A stretch of DNA of 64,000 nt, taken from positions 1-64,000 of the forward strand of contig CAWDOP010000017.1 in NCBI GenBank assembly GCA_963804005.1. Direction: 5' to 3'. A program made the translations under genes and the position numbers. Of this stretch, positions 48,711 through 56,756 are shown one piece after another. Numbering within the stretch: the stretch's first letter is position 1; each line of letters starts with the position of its first letter. The DNA comes from JAGXRK01 sp963804005. GTDB taxonomy: Bacteria > Bacteroidota > Ignavibacteria > Ignavibacteriales > Ignavibacteriaceae. The notes under the pieces were generated by a model. It searched no databases, had not been told where the DNA came from, and worked only from the letters and a program-made list of their open reading frames with translations.

Positions 48711-50602
48711 TTAACGCTCCTAACAAGGGAAGAGTGAATCAATTTTTGATTTTACTTTCCGGATTTGTTATTGTCATTGCAGCAGTGCTTGTTTATTACT
48801 TCGTATTACGTGGTGTCTACGGTCGATTTGATATAACCTCATTATTACCAACAAAAGAAACAGTAAAAAAAACATTAATTGGCGAAACCGATCAGGTAGC
48901 AATCTTATATTCAAACTACACTGAAAATATGTTGCCCGAAGGAAGTACATGGTTGGCAGATAACATTTCAACGTGGAAGAAATTCCTTGGCAATATGAAA
49001 TTTGGTTATGATATTTTATCTGATCAGGACGTAGAGCAGGGGAAACATCTTAGATACAGATTACTTGTTCTTCCAGGTTCAAAATCTTTAAGTGACAATG
49101 AAATCTATCAGATAAAAAAATATCTTGAAAACGGTGGAAGCGTTTTTGCAACCAGCGGTATTGCCAGTTATTCCGAAGACGGAAAATGGAGAGGATGGCA
49201 ATTTTTTAATCAGGTTTTCGGAATGCAATTTACTCACGAAATAAAAAATGACAATTCTTTAAAAATTCATACTCTTAGAGGTGGAATCCCTCTTACAGCT
49301 ACAATTCCAACCGGCTATCCGTTAAAAGTTGCACCTTGGGATATCCCTATGGCAGCAGAAGTCCTTGAGCCCAGAACAAATCAGGTGAGTTTCTGGTACA
49401 ATTTTAGGCTTGAAGATGGTTTGGTCAGAGAAGGAGTTAAACGCTCGACAGGAATTGCTAATGGATCTTACGGTGAAGGAAGGTTTGTTTGGATGGGATT
49501 TGAAATTAATTCTGTTATTGGCTTGCAAGAAGATTATATCTTGTTCGATAGATTTTTTAACAACTGTGTTCATTGGTTAACATACAGTCCAATTGCTTAT
49601 GTAAAAGACTGGCCGGAAGGATATGAAGCTGCAGCTGTAATTATGCCGGTTCTATCAAATGATGTAGAGAACATTCAAAATCTGCTTCCAATATTACGGT
49701 CTGAAAATATAAAAGCTACATTTTTTGTAGAGTCCGAGACTGCCAGAAAAAGAAGAAGTTTGATAGCTTCGTTGGTTGGTTATGGTGAAATTGCAGCTTT
49801 AGTTGATATTGGTTATTTGTCATCGATGAATGATACTATCAACAAACTTAATTCGTTGGATGAACAAATCCGTAAAATGAAATCGGCTAAAATTATACTT
49901 GAAGATGTAACCAAATTGCCTGTAAGCGGAGTTTTTCCATATTTTGGATTATTCAATAACAATACTGTTACGGCAACTATAAACGCTGGTTATAAATATC
50001 TTCTAACAGATTCTTTAACTGACCGATCTGTTCCTCATAGTTTGATTCGTGGTGATAAAAGAATTTTATCAATGACTAAAACTGCTCGTGATGATTTTGA
50101 AGTTATAAGGGATTTGGGACTTACACTCACTGATTTTCAATATTACACTTATCAGGAAGACCTTGACCGAATTCTTTTTGAAGGCGGAATGTATGTCTAT
50201 AAAATTCATACTGAATTTCAATGCAGGTATGATTATGTGAATGTAATTAAAGATGTGATTAAAGATCTTAAGAAAAAACGATTCTGGATTGCAACAGCCT
50301 CAGAAATCCAAAAATGGTATGAGAAACGCGATTACATTGAATTAAGAGCTGAGCGAAGAGGTAGTAACCGCGTTGCAATTAGGATTACTAATCCTGGAAA
50401 AGAAATTATTAACGATCTTATGATAGATGTTGACCTGAATGATGATGTTAAAAACATATCACTTGATGCTGAAATAATAGGAACTAAACCTGCTGTTATC
50501 AAACATACTCCCGGTTCCAGATTTTTATATTTGTTGATTGATGACTTTAAACCCGGCGAGTCGAGAACTTATTTTATTGATTATGATAGAATAAATGCCT
50601 GA
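48701..50602 (+). CDS. Membrane-anchored GATase-like plus degenerate polysaccharide-deacetylase-like protein
   Basis: A 633-residue protein with an N-terminal anchor (residues 14-36, FLILLSGFVIVIAAVLVYYF), so most of it is periplasmic. Residues about 65-295 resemble a class I glutamine-amidotransferase/ThuA-like flavodoxin fold (AILYSNYTENMLPE; YRLLVLPGSKSLSDNEIYQI; GGSVFATSGI; GEGRFVWMGFEIN). Residues about 306-540 follow the NodB deacetylase fold (ENIKATFFVESETA; NTVTATINAGYKYLLTDSLT; FEGGMYVYKIHTEF), but the TFDDG metal motif reads IMPVLSND, the His pair region reads GYGEIAALVD, and the RPPYG arginine is missing (FPYFG). A C-terminal Ig-like domain (about 550-633) ends it. It is probably a polymer-binding or structural pseudo-enzyme at the PgaB position. 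Confidence 0.72.
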   Translation: MALINAPNKGRVNQFLILLSGFVIVIAAVLVYYFVLRGVYGRFDITSLLPTKETVKKTLIGETDQVAILYSNYTENMLPEGSTWLADNISTWKKFLGNMKFGYDILSDQDVEQGKHLRYRLLVLPGSKSLSDNEIYQIKKYLENGGSVFATSGIASYSEDGKWRGWQFFNQVFGMQFTHEIKNDNSLKIHTLRGGIPLTATIPTGYPLKVAPWDIPMAAEVLEPRTNQVSFWYNFRLEDGLVREGVKRSTGIANGSYGEGRFVWMGFEINSVIGLQEDYILFDRFFNNCVHWLTYSPIAYVKDWPEGYEAAAVIMPVLSNDVENIQNLLPILRSENIKATFFVESETARKRRSLIASLVGYGEIAALVDIGYLSSMNDTINKLNSLDEQIRKMKSAKIILEDVTKLPVSGVFPYFGLFNNNTVTATINAGYKYLLTDSLTDRSVPHSLIRGDKRILSMTKTARDDFEVIRDLGLTLTDFQYYTYQEDLDRILFEGGMYVYKIHTEFQCRYDYVNVIKDVIKDLKKKRFWIATASEIQKWYEKRDYIELRAERRGSNRVAIRITNPGKEIINDLMIDVDLNDDVKNISLDAEIIGTKPAVIKHTPGSRFLYLLIDDFKPGESRTYFIDYDRINA

Positions 50603-50664
50603 TGATTTTAATAAAAATGAAAAAGTTTGTTTTATTATTATTTTGGAGATAATGACTGTGATAT

Positions 50665-51536
50665 ATGAACTCGAAAAGATTAAATAATTGTTTCATTAGC
50701 TTATTTCTTTTTCTACTTTTTTCTCAAATAATAAACTTTTCATTTCTATCCTGCACTTTTTTATTAAACAATCTAACCGATGATTCAGAATAAAGAAAAA
50801 TTGAGATTTACTGGTCCCAAAGTAATTCAACAATTAGTGAAGGTGAAATAAAAACTACTATCTTGTTTATTACGATATAGACGGTACTTCAATAAAAAGT
50901 CAGTATGTTTTTAATGTAAAGATAGTTGAAAAATAAATTTTCCCTTATTCAAATTACGATTTGAGAATAATAAATATTGGTGGAATTGACATTTATATCG
51001 ATATTTATCAATCAACTAAGCTCAAAGAGATAGCTTTTGGCACTCAAGTTGTCACTTTGAAATGGATTGATAACAGCGAAAATGAAAATTTTTAAGAATA
51101 GAAAGAAAATCTGGATTTTCAGAATTCATTGAAATTGGGAATGTAAGTCCAAATGTGACGTTTTTTACCGATATTAGAGGTAATTTATACGCAGGTAGAA
51201 TATTATTTTACAGATTAATAGTATTTTTAAGAAGGATTTTGCAATAAGTAATATTGCACAAGTAATGACCTTCGATTATAATCTTCTTCCTCCGACGGAA
51301 CTTACTGCCAAATATCAATCAGCATTACACTTAATTGAGTAATAATGATATTTTGAAATTGAAAGAAAGAAACTAGCAACTATAATTTGATTGGCAGTAT
51401 AAACGAGGAGAATACAGTTTTTATTGGCTCAACAATTGTAATGAAGAAAAAGTATCACTTTAAAGTTCGTGATTATGATGGAAATTATTATTTAGAGTGC
51501 TCAAAAAAAGTCAATGTAATTGTTAATAAAAAATAA
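50665..51536 (+). pseudogene. Broken tandem fibronectin type III lipoprotein gene
   Basis: This 870-bp stretch has no long open frame but clearly descends from one gene. The ATG at 50665 opens a lipoprotein-like signal (LFSQIINFSFLSC, lipobox Cys), then a stop. Fragments in shifting frames continue: IEIYWSQSNSTISEGEIK; NYYLVYYDIDGTSIKSQYVF; a first FN3 module, VVTLKWIDNSENENF then FRIERKSGFSEFIEIGNVSP and FTDIRGNLYAGRILFYRL; and a second FN3 module, NIAQVMTFDYNLLPPTELTA, FEIERKKLA, YNLIGSINEENTVFIGSTIV and KKKYHFKVRDYDGNYYLE. It ends with TAA at 51534-51536. There are at least six disruptions, mostly single-base losses plus in-frame stops. FN3 core residues (W, F-x-I-E-R-K, Y-x-F-x-V) remain, so decay is recent or the sequence is locally poor. 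Confidence 0.7.
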
Positions 51537-51553
51537 ATAAACTTTTAGCTGTT

Positions 51554-54500
51554 GTGGAAGAAACAAGATTAAATATTAAGACGTTACTAAACTCAATTTT
51601 CATAAGTTCAGGCAATCCTATCTTTGCACTGGATAGCAGCAGTAATATTTTTGAGTACAATGATTCGGCAGCATCAATTTTAAAAATTGAAAAAGATGAA
51701 AAGAATTTATCCAATATTTTAAGCGAAAATACTCTCAACAAAATTAACGAACTAATAAAAATTGTCGTCAACAATAAAAGCTTCATTACTTCGGAAGATT
51801 TCATCTTCAAATTAAAAGATGACTCAGAAACATGTTCAAATATAACGGTCAATTTTATAGGTGTTGAAGAAGATTACTTCATATTAATTTCACTTGTAGC
51901 TGGACAATTTGAAGAAGCATTATTAAGCTTTACAAAAATTGACATCAGAAGCGGCAATCCGATCGAATCAATTCTCAATTCACGATTAAAACAAGTTTTA
52001 AGAGAAATTAAAAATCTGTATCCTTTTACAGTAACTGGCAAAGATAGATTAAGAAAAATGATTGATGAATTCAGTGAATTCATCAGAATAAAAAACGATC
52101 AGGGCAAATTTGTCCTCGTCAATTCTGCTTATGCCCAAAGCTTTGGAATCTCTGTTGCTCAGCTTGAGGGGAAAAATGAATCAGATTTTATTCCGCAGTT
52201 TGTTATAGATTTTCTTTCATCGATAGATAGATATTTATTCAAAACTCATAATTATATTATTATTGAAGGTATGCCTCTCAAGGGAATTTCGAATTCTGCT
52301 TTAGAACAGGTAATTGAAATTCCGATAACAGACAATCAAAATAATGTTATTGCAGTTGTAGGTATTACACAGAATAAATTAAGTTATCCTGCCAACGAAG
52401 TTTCTGCTTCGTTACAGTTATCGACTGAGTTAATAGAAGTATTTCCCAAACCTCTGGCATTAATAGATCAATACGGTCAGTTTAAGCATGCAAGTAAAGA
52501 TTTTTGTAATTTTGTTGGTCAGGAATTGGAATTACTTAATGGAGTTCATGTAACTGAAGCTTTACCGTCAGAATTTGCCGAAGAAATAAAAAGTTTTCAA
52601 AATAGTAATTCTTCGATCAAAGAATTCTTCATAAATGAAAATCTGATACTTTGTGGTGAAGAGGAATCAAAGTATAAAGTTTTTCTAAATAAAATATCCA
52701 TTCCAGGCGTTAGCTCTGACGGTGTCTTCATTTATATTGATGAAGGGAAAAAAGAAGTTGATTTAAATCAACTGATTAAACAGCGAGGAAGAATGTTTGA
52801 TATATTAATTCAAAATAATCCTGAGTCAATATTTATATATGATATTGATACTCTCAGGTTCCTTGAAGCAAATGAAGCTGCACTAAATCTTTATGGCTAT
52901 TCGCGTGAAGAATTCCTTCAAATGGATCTTACTGATTTATACACTTCTGAAGATATTCAAACCTTGCTCGGCTCATCCTCTGATGATTCATCCATAAGTA
53001 TATTTTCTGGACCTTACCGTCATAAAAAGAAAAACGGCGAATCTCTTTTTGTTGAAATAAGTAAAACAAAATTCCAGTTTAATGGAAAAGATAGTTTCTT
53101 CAATATCGTAAAAAATGTTACATCACAACTTGAGCTTGAAAAGAAAAATCAATTATTTAAAGCTGCATTCGAAAATACTAATGACACCATATTCATAACA
53201 GATGCAAACGGATATATCAGTTTTATAAATAAATCAGGTATTAGTCTGTTGGGATACACTCAAAATGAAATTGAAAATACTTCATTCGCGGCATTATTAA
53301 AAGATGATCATCGTGCGATGATAAATACTTCAGTTTTCATTCCTGATATAAAAGAACCAGTAACGCTTCAATTGGATATTAAGAAATATGATGGTCCATT
53401 TATTAATTGTGAAGTAATTTTCACTCCGATTTTAGATTTTACAAATCAGGTAGAGTCGTTTACCGTATTACTTAAAGTGCTTAAAGATGAAACGCTTCAA
53501 CCGCAAGAAATTATAAAAGAAGTAATCAAAGAAGTTATAGTTGAAAAAGCTGCAACCGGAGATTCTAATTCACCGGATCCTAATTTTCTTTCGGGAGTTT
53601 TTCATGAAATTCTTACACCGATGAATGTGATATTAGGATTTGCTCAAGAACTGACTGATAGTATTACAAATCCAACTTCAGAACAAAAAGAAGCATCCGA
53701 TTTTATAAATCAAAATAAAACAAAGCTCATGAGCACTATGAACTCGGTTGTAGAATATTCAGAGCTTATTCTACAAAAAACAGAATTAATATATTCTGAA
53801 TTTCCAATAACTGAGTTAATAGAAAAAATTGATAAAAAAATAAATGAATTGCTCAATTCACCTGATACGCAGTTCTCTTATGGAAAAATTTCATCATCAT
53901 TAACATTTAATACAGATGCTCACAAATTTGAAACATTTGTTTCAAGTTTAATAAAAGTTGTCGGAAGAATGATTAAGGACAAGAAATTATACTTTTCAGC
54001 ATTTCCTTATGATGACGAAAAATTTATAATTCTAATTAGCGATAACTACAGCAATTGCTCTGAATATCTTACAGCAAGACTAAAACTTATCTATACAGGT
54101 AATAACAATATTAAAGATATTGGAACGCCAAAGCTTTCAACTTATCTTTCACGAATTTTACTTCCGATACTTGGTGGATATTTTATAGAAGATGAAAGAT
54201 TTGGTGGTGGATTTATTTTTCCGCTTAATGTGTCTCAACAATCCGGTTTTCAAAAAGTTGAATCCGCTGATCTTTCTATGGATGAACTTTTTGAGCAAGA
54301 AGAAACAAAATCTATAGATGTTTTTGATAAAAGCGAATCTGTGCCAATAACTGAAGAACAGGAAGAGGTTGTAGAAACTCCTGCTCCTGAAATTACTGAA
54401 GAAGTTAAACAGGAAGAAAGTCAACCGGATGTTGAAGATTTATCATTTGCTGATCTTGAGGAAGAAACAGGGAAGTCTTTAATGTCTGAACTCGAAATTG

Positions 54501-54988
54501 AAACTGAAGAACCCGTAACTCCGGAAACCGAAACAGCAGATGCGGTTGAAGAGCCAGTTGAGGAAATTAGTACTCCTGAGAAAAAAGTCAAATCAAAAAT
54601 CGACACAAAGTTAGATTTATCTAAACTTTCTAGTTTGTACATTGAAGATCAGGTTGATTCACAGATTCTTTTCAAAGTTCAAATGAAAGATTTAAAGGAA
54701 GTTAAATTTGCCGTAAGCTTTGAGGAAGCATTACCACTTCTGGAAAGCCGCACATTCGATTTTATTGTAATGGATATAAATCTTCAGGGCGAATATAATG
54801 GCCTGGATGCCCTGAAAATGATCAATAAAATGCCTGCTCATGAAAAGACTCCAATAATTGCTGTTACAGCTTATGTTTTGCCCGGCGATAAAGAAAAGTT
54901 TATTGCAACAGGATTTAATGACTTTGTTTCAAAGCCAATTTTCCGTGAAAAAATGTTAGAATCTTTAGAAAAAGTTTTTTCCCAATAA
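51554..54988 (+). CDS. Multi-PAS hybrid sensor kinase with degenerate ATPase domain and receiver
   Basis: An 1144-residue soluble signalling protein that starts at GTG 51554. The N-terminal half contains four or five PAS domains (SGNPIFALDSSSNIFEYNDS; RIKNDQGKFVLVNSAYAQSF; FIYDIDTLRFLEANEAALNL; IFITDANGYISFINKSGISL). The HisKA-like segment reads LSGVFHEILTPMNVILGFAQ with H684. The following ATPase region (about 760-900) has no clear N box or GTGLG motif, only weak remnants (IILISDNYSN; FGGGFIFPLN), so kinase activity is doubtful. A very acidic, probably disordered linker covers about 910-1020. The C-terminal receiver is intact: VMDINLQGEYNG (D1074), AVTAYVLPG and FVSKPIFREKM (K1127). It follows the broken FN3 gene and is the last gene before a terminator. 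Confidence 0.85.
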   Translation: MEETRLNIKTLLNSIFISSGNPIFALDSSSNIFEYNDSAASILKIEKDEKNLSNILSENTLNKINELIKIVVNNKSFITSEDFIFKLKDDSETCSNITVNFIGVEEDYFILISLVAGQFEEALLSFTKIDIRSGNPIESILNSRLKQVLREIKNLYPFTVTGKDRLRKMIDEFSEFIRIKNDQGKFVLVNSAYAQSFGISVAQLEGKNESDFIPQFVIDFLSSIDRYLFKTHNYIIIEGMPLKGISNSALEQVIEIPITDNQNNVIAVVGITQNKLSYPANEVSASLQLSTELIEVFPKPLALIDQYGQFKHASKDFCNFVGQELELLNGVHVTEALPSEFAEEIKSFQNSNSSIKEFFINENLILCGEEESKYKVFLNKISIPGVSSDGVFIYIDEGKKEVDLNQLIKQRGRMFDILIQNNPESIFIYDIDTLRFLEANEAALNLYGYSREEFLQMDLTDLYTSEDIQTLLGSSSDDSSISIFSGPYRHKKKNGESLFVEISKTKFQFNGKDSFFNIVKNVTSQLELEKKNQLFKAAFENTNDTIFITDANGYISFINKSGISLLGYTQNEIENTSFAALLKDDHRAMINTSVFIPDIKEPVTLQLDIKKYDGPFINCEVIFTPILDFTNQVESFTVLLKVLKDETLQPQEIIKEVIKEVIVEKAATGDSNSPDPNFLSGVFHEILTPMNVILGFAQELTDSITNPTSEQKEASDFINQNKTKLMSTMNSVVEYSELILQKTELIYSEFPITELIEKIDKKINELLNSPDTQFSYGKISSSLTFNTDAHKFETFVSSLIKVVGRMIKDKKLYFSAFPYDDEKFIILISDNYSNCSEYLTARLKLIYTGNNNIKDIGTPKLSTYLSRILLPILGGYFIEDERFGGGFIFPLNVSQQSGFQKVESADLSMDELFEQEETKSIDVFDKSESVPITEEQEEVVETPAPEITEEVKQEESQPDVEDLSFADLEEETGKSLMSELEIETEEPVTPETETADAVEEPVEEISTPEKKVKSKIDTKLDLSKLSSLYIEDQVDSQILFKVQMKDLKEVKFAVSFEEALPLLESRTFDFIVMDINLQGEYNGLDALKMINKMPAHEKTPIIAVTAYVLPGDKEKFIATGFNDFVSKPIFREKMLESLEKVFSQ

Positions 54989-55013
54989 TCATATATTCCC
55001 ATCCTCGAAAGAA

Positions 55014-55056
55014 AAATCCTCTTCTCGAATTAAAAAAGAGAAGGGGATTTTTTCGT
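55014..55056 (+). terminator. Rho-independent terminator after the hybrid kinase gene
   Basis: AATCCTCTTCTC (55015-55026) pairs with GAGAAGGGGATT (55038-55049) with a single G-U pair; the loop is 11 nt and is followed by TTTTTT. It lies 27 bp after the stop of the hybrid kinase gene and just upstream of the lexA promoter, so it insulates the two. Confidence 0.85.
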
Positions 55057-55071
55057 TTAAATATCCCCGTC

Positions 55072-55100
55072 TTGACAATTTGATTTCCATTGTTTAGATT
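55072..55100 (+). promoter_or_regulatory. Sigma-70-type promoter of lexA
   Basis: TTGACA (55072-55077) and TAGATT (55095-55100) are separated by exactly 17 bp, a near-consensus vegetative promoter of the proteobacterial type. The expected start point is about 55107, inside the LexA-like operator. It should drive lexA, the DUF72 gene and dinB together. Confidence 0.75.
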
Positions 55101-55102
55101 TA

Positions 55103-55120
55103 ACCATACAAATGTATGGT
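55103..55120. promoter_or_regulatory. Candidate LexA operator (SOS box)
   Basis: ACCATACA (55103-55110), AA, then TGTATGGT (55113-55120): a perfect 8+8 palindrome with a 2-bp spacer. It starts two bases after the -10 box and covers the expected transcription start, the usual place for an autoregulatory LexA site. It differs from the E. coli (CTG-N10-CAG) and Gram-positive (GAAC-N4-GTTC) boxes. LexA binding is inferred from position. Confidence 0.7.
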
Positions 55121-55130
55121 ATTTGAAATG

Positions 55131-55185
55131 AGAGTAAGATTAGGAGTATGAGTTTAAATTTCACTCTCACTCGTAATCTTACTCT
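55131..55185 (+). repeat. Long inverted repeat in the lexA 5' leader
   Basis: AGAGTAAGATTA (55131-55142) and TAATCTTACTCT (55174-55185) form a perfect 12-bp stem. The 31-nt loop itself contains a weaker GAGTATGAG/CTCTCACTC pairing. It lies between the operator and the ribosome binding site of lexA. It has no T-run on the plus strand, so it is a structured leader more than a terminator. Confidence 0.6.
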
Positions 55186-55217
55186 TAATCTGTGATACAC
55201 AAACTGAAGGTGTGCCT

Positions 55218-55841
55218 ATGAAAACCAAATTAACTGAAATCCAGAAAAACATTTTGGATTTTCTTATAGATCAGATAAAAGGAAAAGGAATTCCTCCAAC
55301 TTTGGCTGATATTGCAAAACGGTTCGGGTATAAAAACCGTGCGACTGTTCAACAACATCTTCAGGCGATTGAAAAAAAAGGATATATCAGAAAAAATCCA
55401 AAAATTTCACGTGGCATTGAACTGACTCTTGAAGATAAATTCTTTGTTCCAAAACCTGTTCTTGGTGAAGTTGCAGCAGGAAATCCGTTGACAATTTATC
55501 CCGATGCAATTGATACAATCGAACTCCCGACAATTGCAAGAATGCCGAAAGATTCGTTTCTTCTTAGGGTAAAAGGTGACAGTTTGAAAGATGCTTACAT
55601 TTTTAGCGGTGATATTGTAATTGTAAACCCAAACCTTGAACCAAAGAACGGACAAATTGTAGTTTCTATTCTTGATGACGCCGCAGTTGTAAAAAGATTT
55701 TATAAAAGAAGGAGTGAGATTGAACTTGTTTCAGAAAATCCTGACTACAAACCAATCATCATAGATAAAAAATATCCTTCATTTAAAATTGTTGGAATTG
55801 TTGTTGGAATCTATCGCAGTATGGAAAAGAGAGCTGTATAA
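55218..55841 (+). CDS. lexA: LexA repressor
   Basis: SOS-response repressor and self-cleaving protease, 207 residues from the ATG at 55218 (GAAGG at 55206-55210 fits this start better than the GTG at 55212). The winged HTH is residues 1-65 (PPTLADIAKRFGYKNRATVQ, HLQAIEKKGYIRKN). The cleavage site is the Ala-Gly in GEVAAGNP (A87-G88). The catalytic dyad is Ser122 in VKGDSLKDAYIFSGD and Lys159 in AVVKRFYKR; GDSL replaces the usual GDSM. All that is needed for RecA*-stimulated autocleavage is present. It is followed after 2 bp by a DUF72 gene and then dinB, so it probably represses its own operon. Confidence 0.95.
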   Translation: MKTKLTEIQKNILDFLIDQIKGKGIPPTLADIAKRFGYKNRATVQQHLQAIEKKGYIRKNPKISRGIELTLEDKFFVPKPVLGEVAAGNPLTIYPDAIDTIELPTIARMPKDSFLLRVKGDSLKDAYIFSGDIVIVNPNLEPKNGQIVVSILDDAAVVKRFYKRRSEIELVSENPDYKPIIIDKKYPSFKIVGIVVGIYRSMEKRAV

Positions 55842-55843
55842 CA

Positions 55844-56728
55844 ATGACAAAATATTTTATTGGAACTGCCGGTTGGTCTTATAAAGATTGGGTACCAAAC
55901 TTTTATCCTAAAAATCAATCCGGTGGGTTTGACTGGCTGCAGTTTTATTCTCACTACTTTAATTGCGTTGAAGTAAATGCCACTTATTATACTTATCTAA
56001 GTCCACGAATAGTTGAAGGTTGGATAAAGAAAGTTTCAGATGTAAATGATTTTATTTTTCATATAAAACTTCATCAGGATTTTACTCATAAAAGGAAATT
56101 TAATGAACAGAATATTAAAGCTGTCCGGTACAATCTTGATTTACTAAAAAAATCGGAAAGGCTTGGAGGAATACTCATTCAGTTTCCGTATTCATATTCG
56201 TTTGATGGAACTTCTGTCTCATATATTCAAAAGCTGAGAGATATTTTTCCTGATATAAGCTGTTTCATTGAAGTTCGTCATTCAAGTTGGAAGAATAATC
56301 GGGCATATGAATTTTTTAAAGAAAATGATTTAACATTTTGCACTATTGATCAGCCCCAAATTGGGCAGGCAATTGAGTTTGATCCTATAATTACAAACGA
56401 TAAAGCATATATCCGTTTTCACGGAAGAAATGTTGAAGCGTGGAAAAAATCACTTTCTAACTTTGGCAAGCCACAGACTTATGAAGAGCAAAGTTCACGT
56501 TACTGTTATTTGTATTCTCCGGGTGAGTTGATAGAGATTGTACAGAAAATAAAATCTATACAACAAAAAGTTAAAGAAGTGAATGTTATAATGAACAATC
56601 ATCCACAAGGTGATGCAGTGGCAAATGCTTTTGAGTTGATTCATTTGCTGGAAGAAAAGACAAAAGTTGAAATGCCGGCTACAATAGTCAAAGCTTATCC
56701 AAGATTGGAAGAGATAATTGCTAATTAA
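55844..56728 (+). CDS. DUF72 (YecE-like) protein
   Basis: A 294-residue TIM-barrel protein of the DUF72 family. It opens IGTAGWSYKDWVPNFYPKNQ with the characteristic G-T-x-G-W, then YFNCVEVNATYYTYLSPRIV, ILIQFPYSYSF, CFIEVRHSSWKNNRAYEF and YIRFHGRNVEAWKK with R-F-H-G. Late in the chain, VNVIMNNHPQGDAVANAFEL is the conserved N-N-H-x-x-G-x-A-x-x-N-A. The biochemical role is not established; members often sit beside DNA-repair genes, as here between lexA and dinB in one operon. Expression in the SOS response is therefore likely. It is 2 bp from lexA and 28 bp from dinB. Confidence 0.93.
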   Translation: MTKYFIGTAGWSYKDWVPNFYPKNQSGGFDWLQFYSHYFNCVEVNATYYTYLSPRIVEGWIKKVSDVNDFIFHIKLHQDFTHKRKFNEQNIKAVRYNLDLLKKSERLGGILIQFPYSYSFDGTSVSYIQKLRDIFPDISCFIEVRHSSWKNNRAYEFFKENDLTFCTIDQPQIGQAIEFDPIITNDKAYIRFHGRNVEAWKKSLSNFGKPQTYEEQSSRYCYLYSPGELIEIVQKIKSIQQKVKEVNVIMNNHPQGDAVANAFELIHLLEEKTKVEMPATIVKAYPRLEEIIAN

Positions 56729-56756
56729 AATATTTCTTAAAAGTTAAATCATAATT

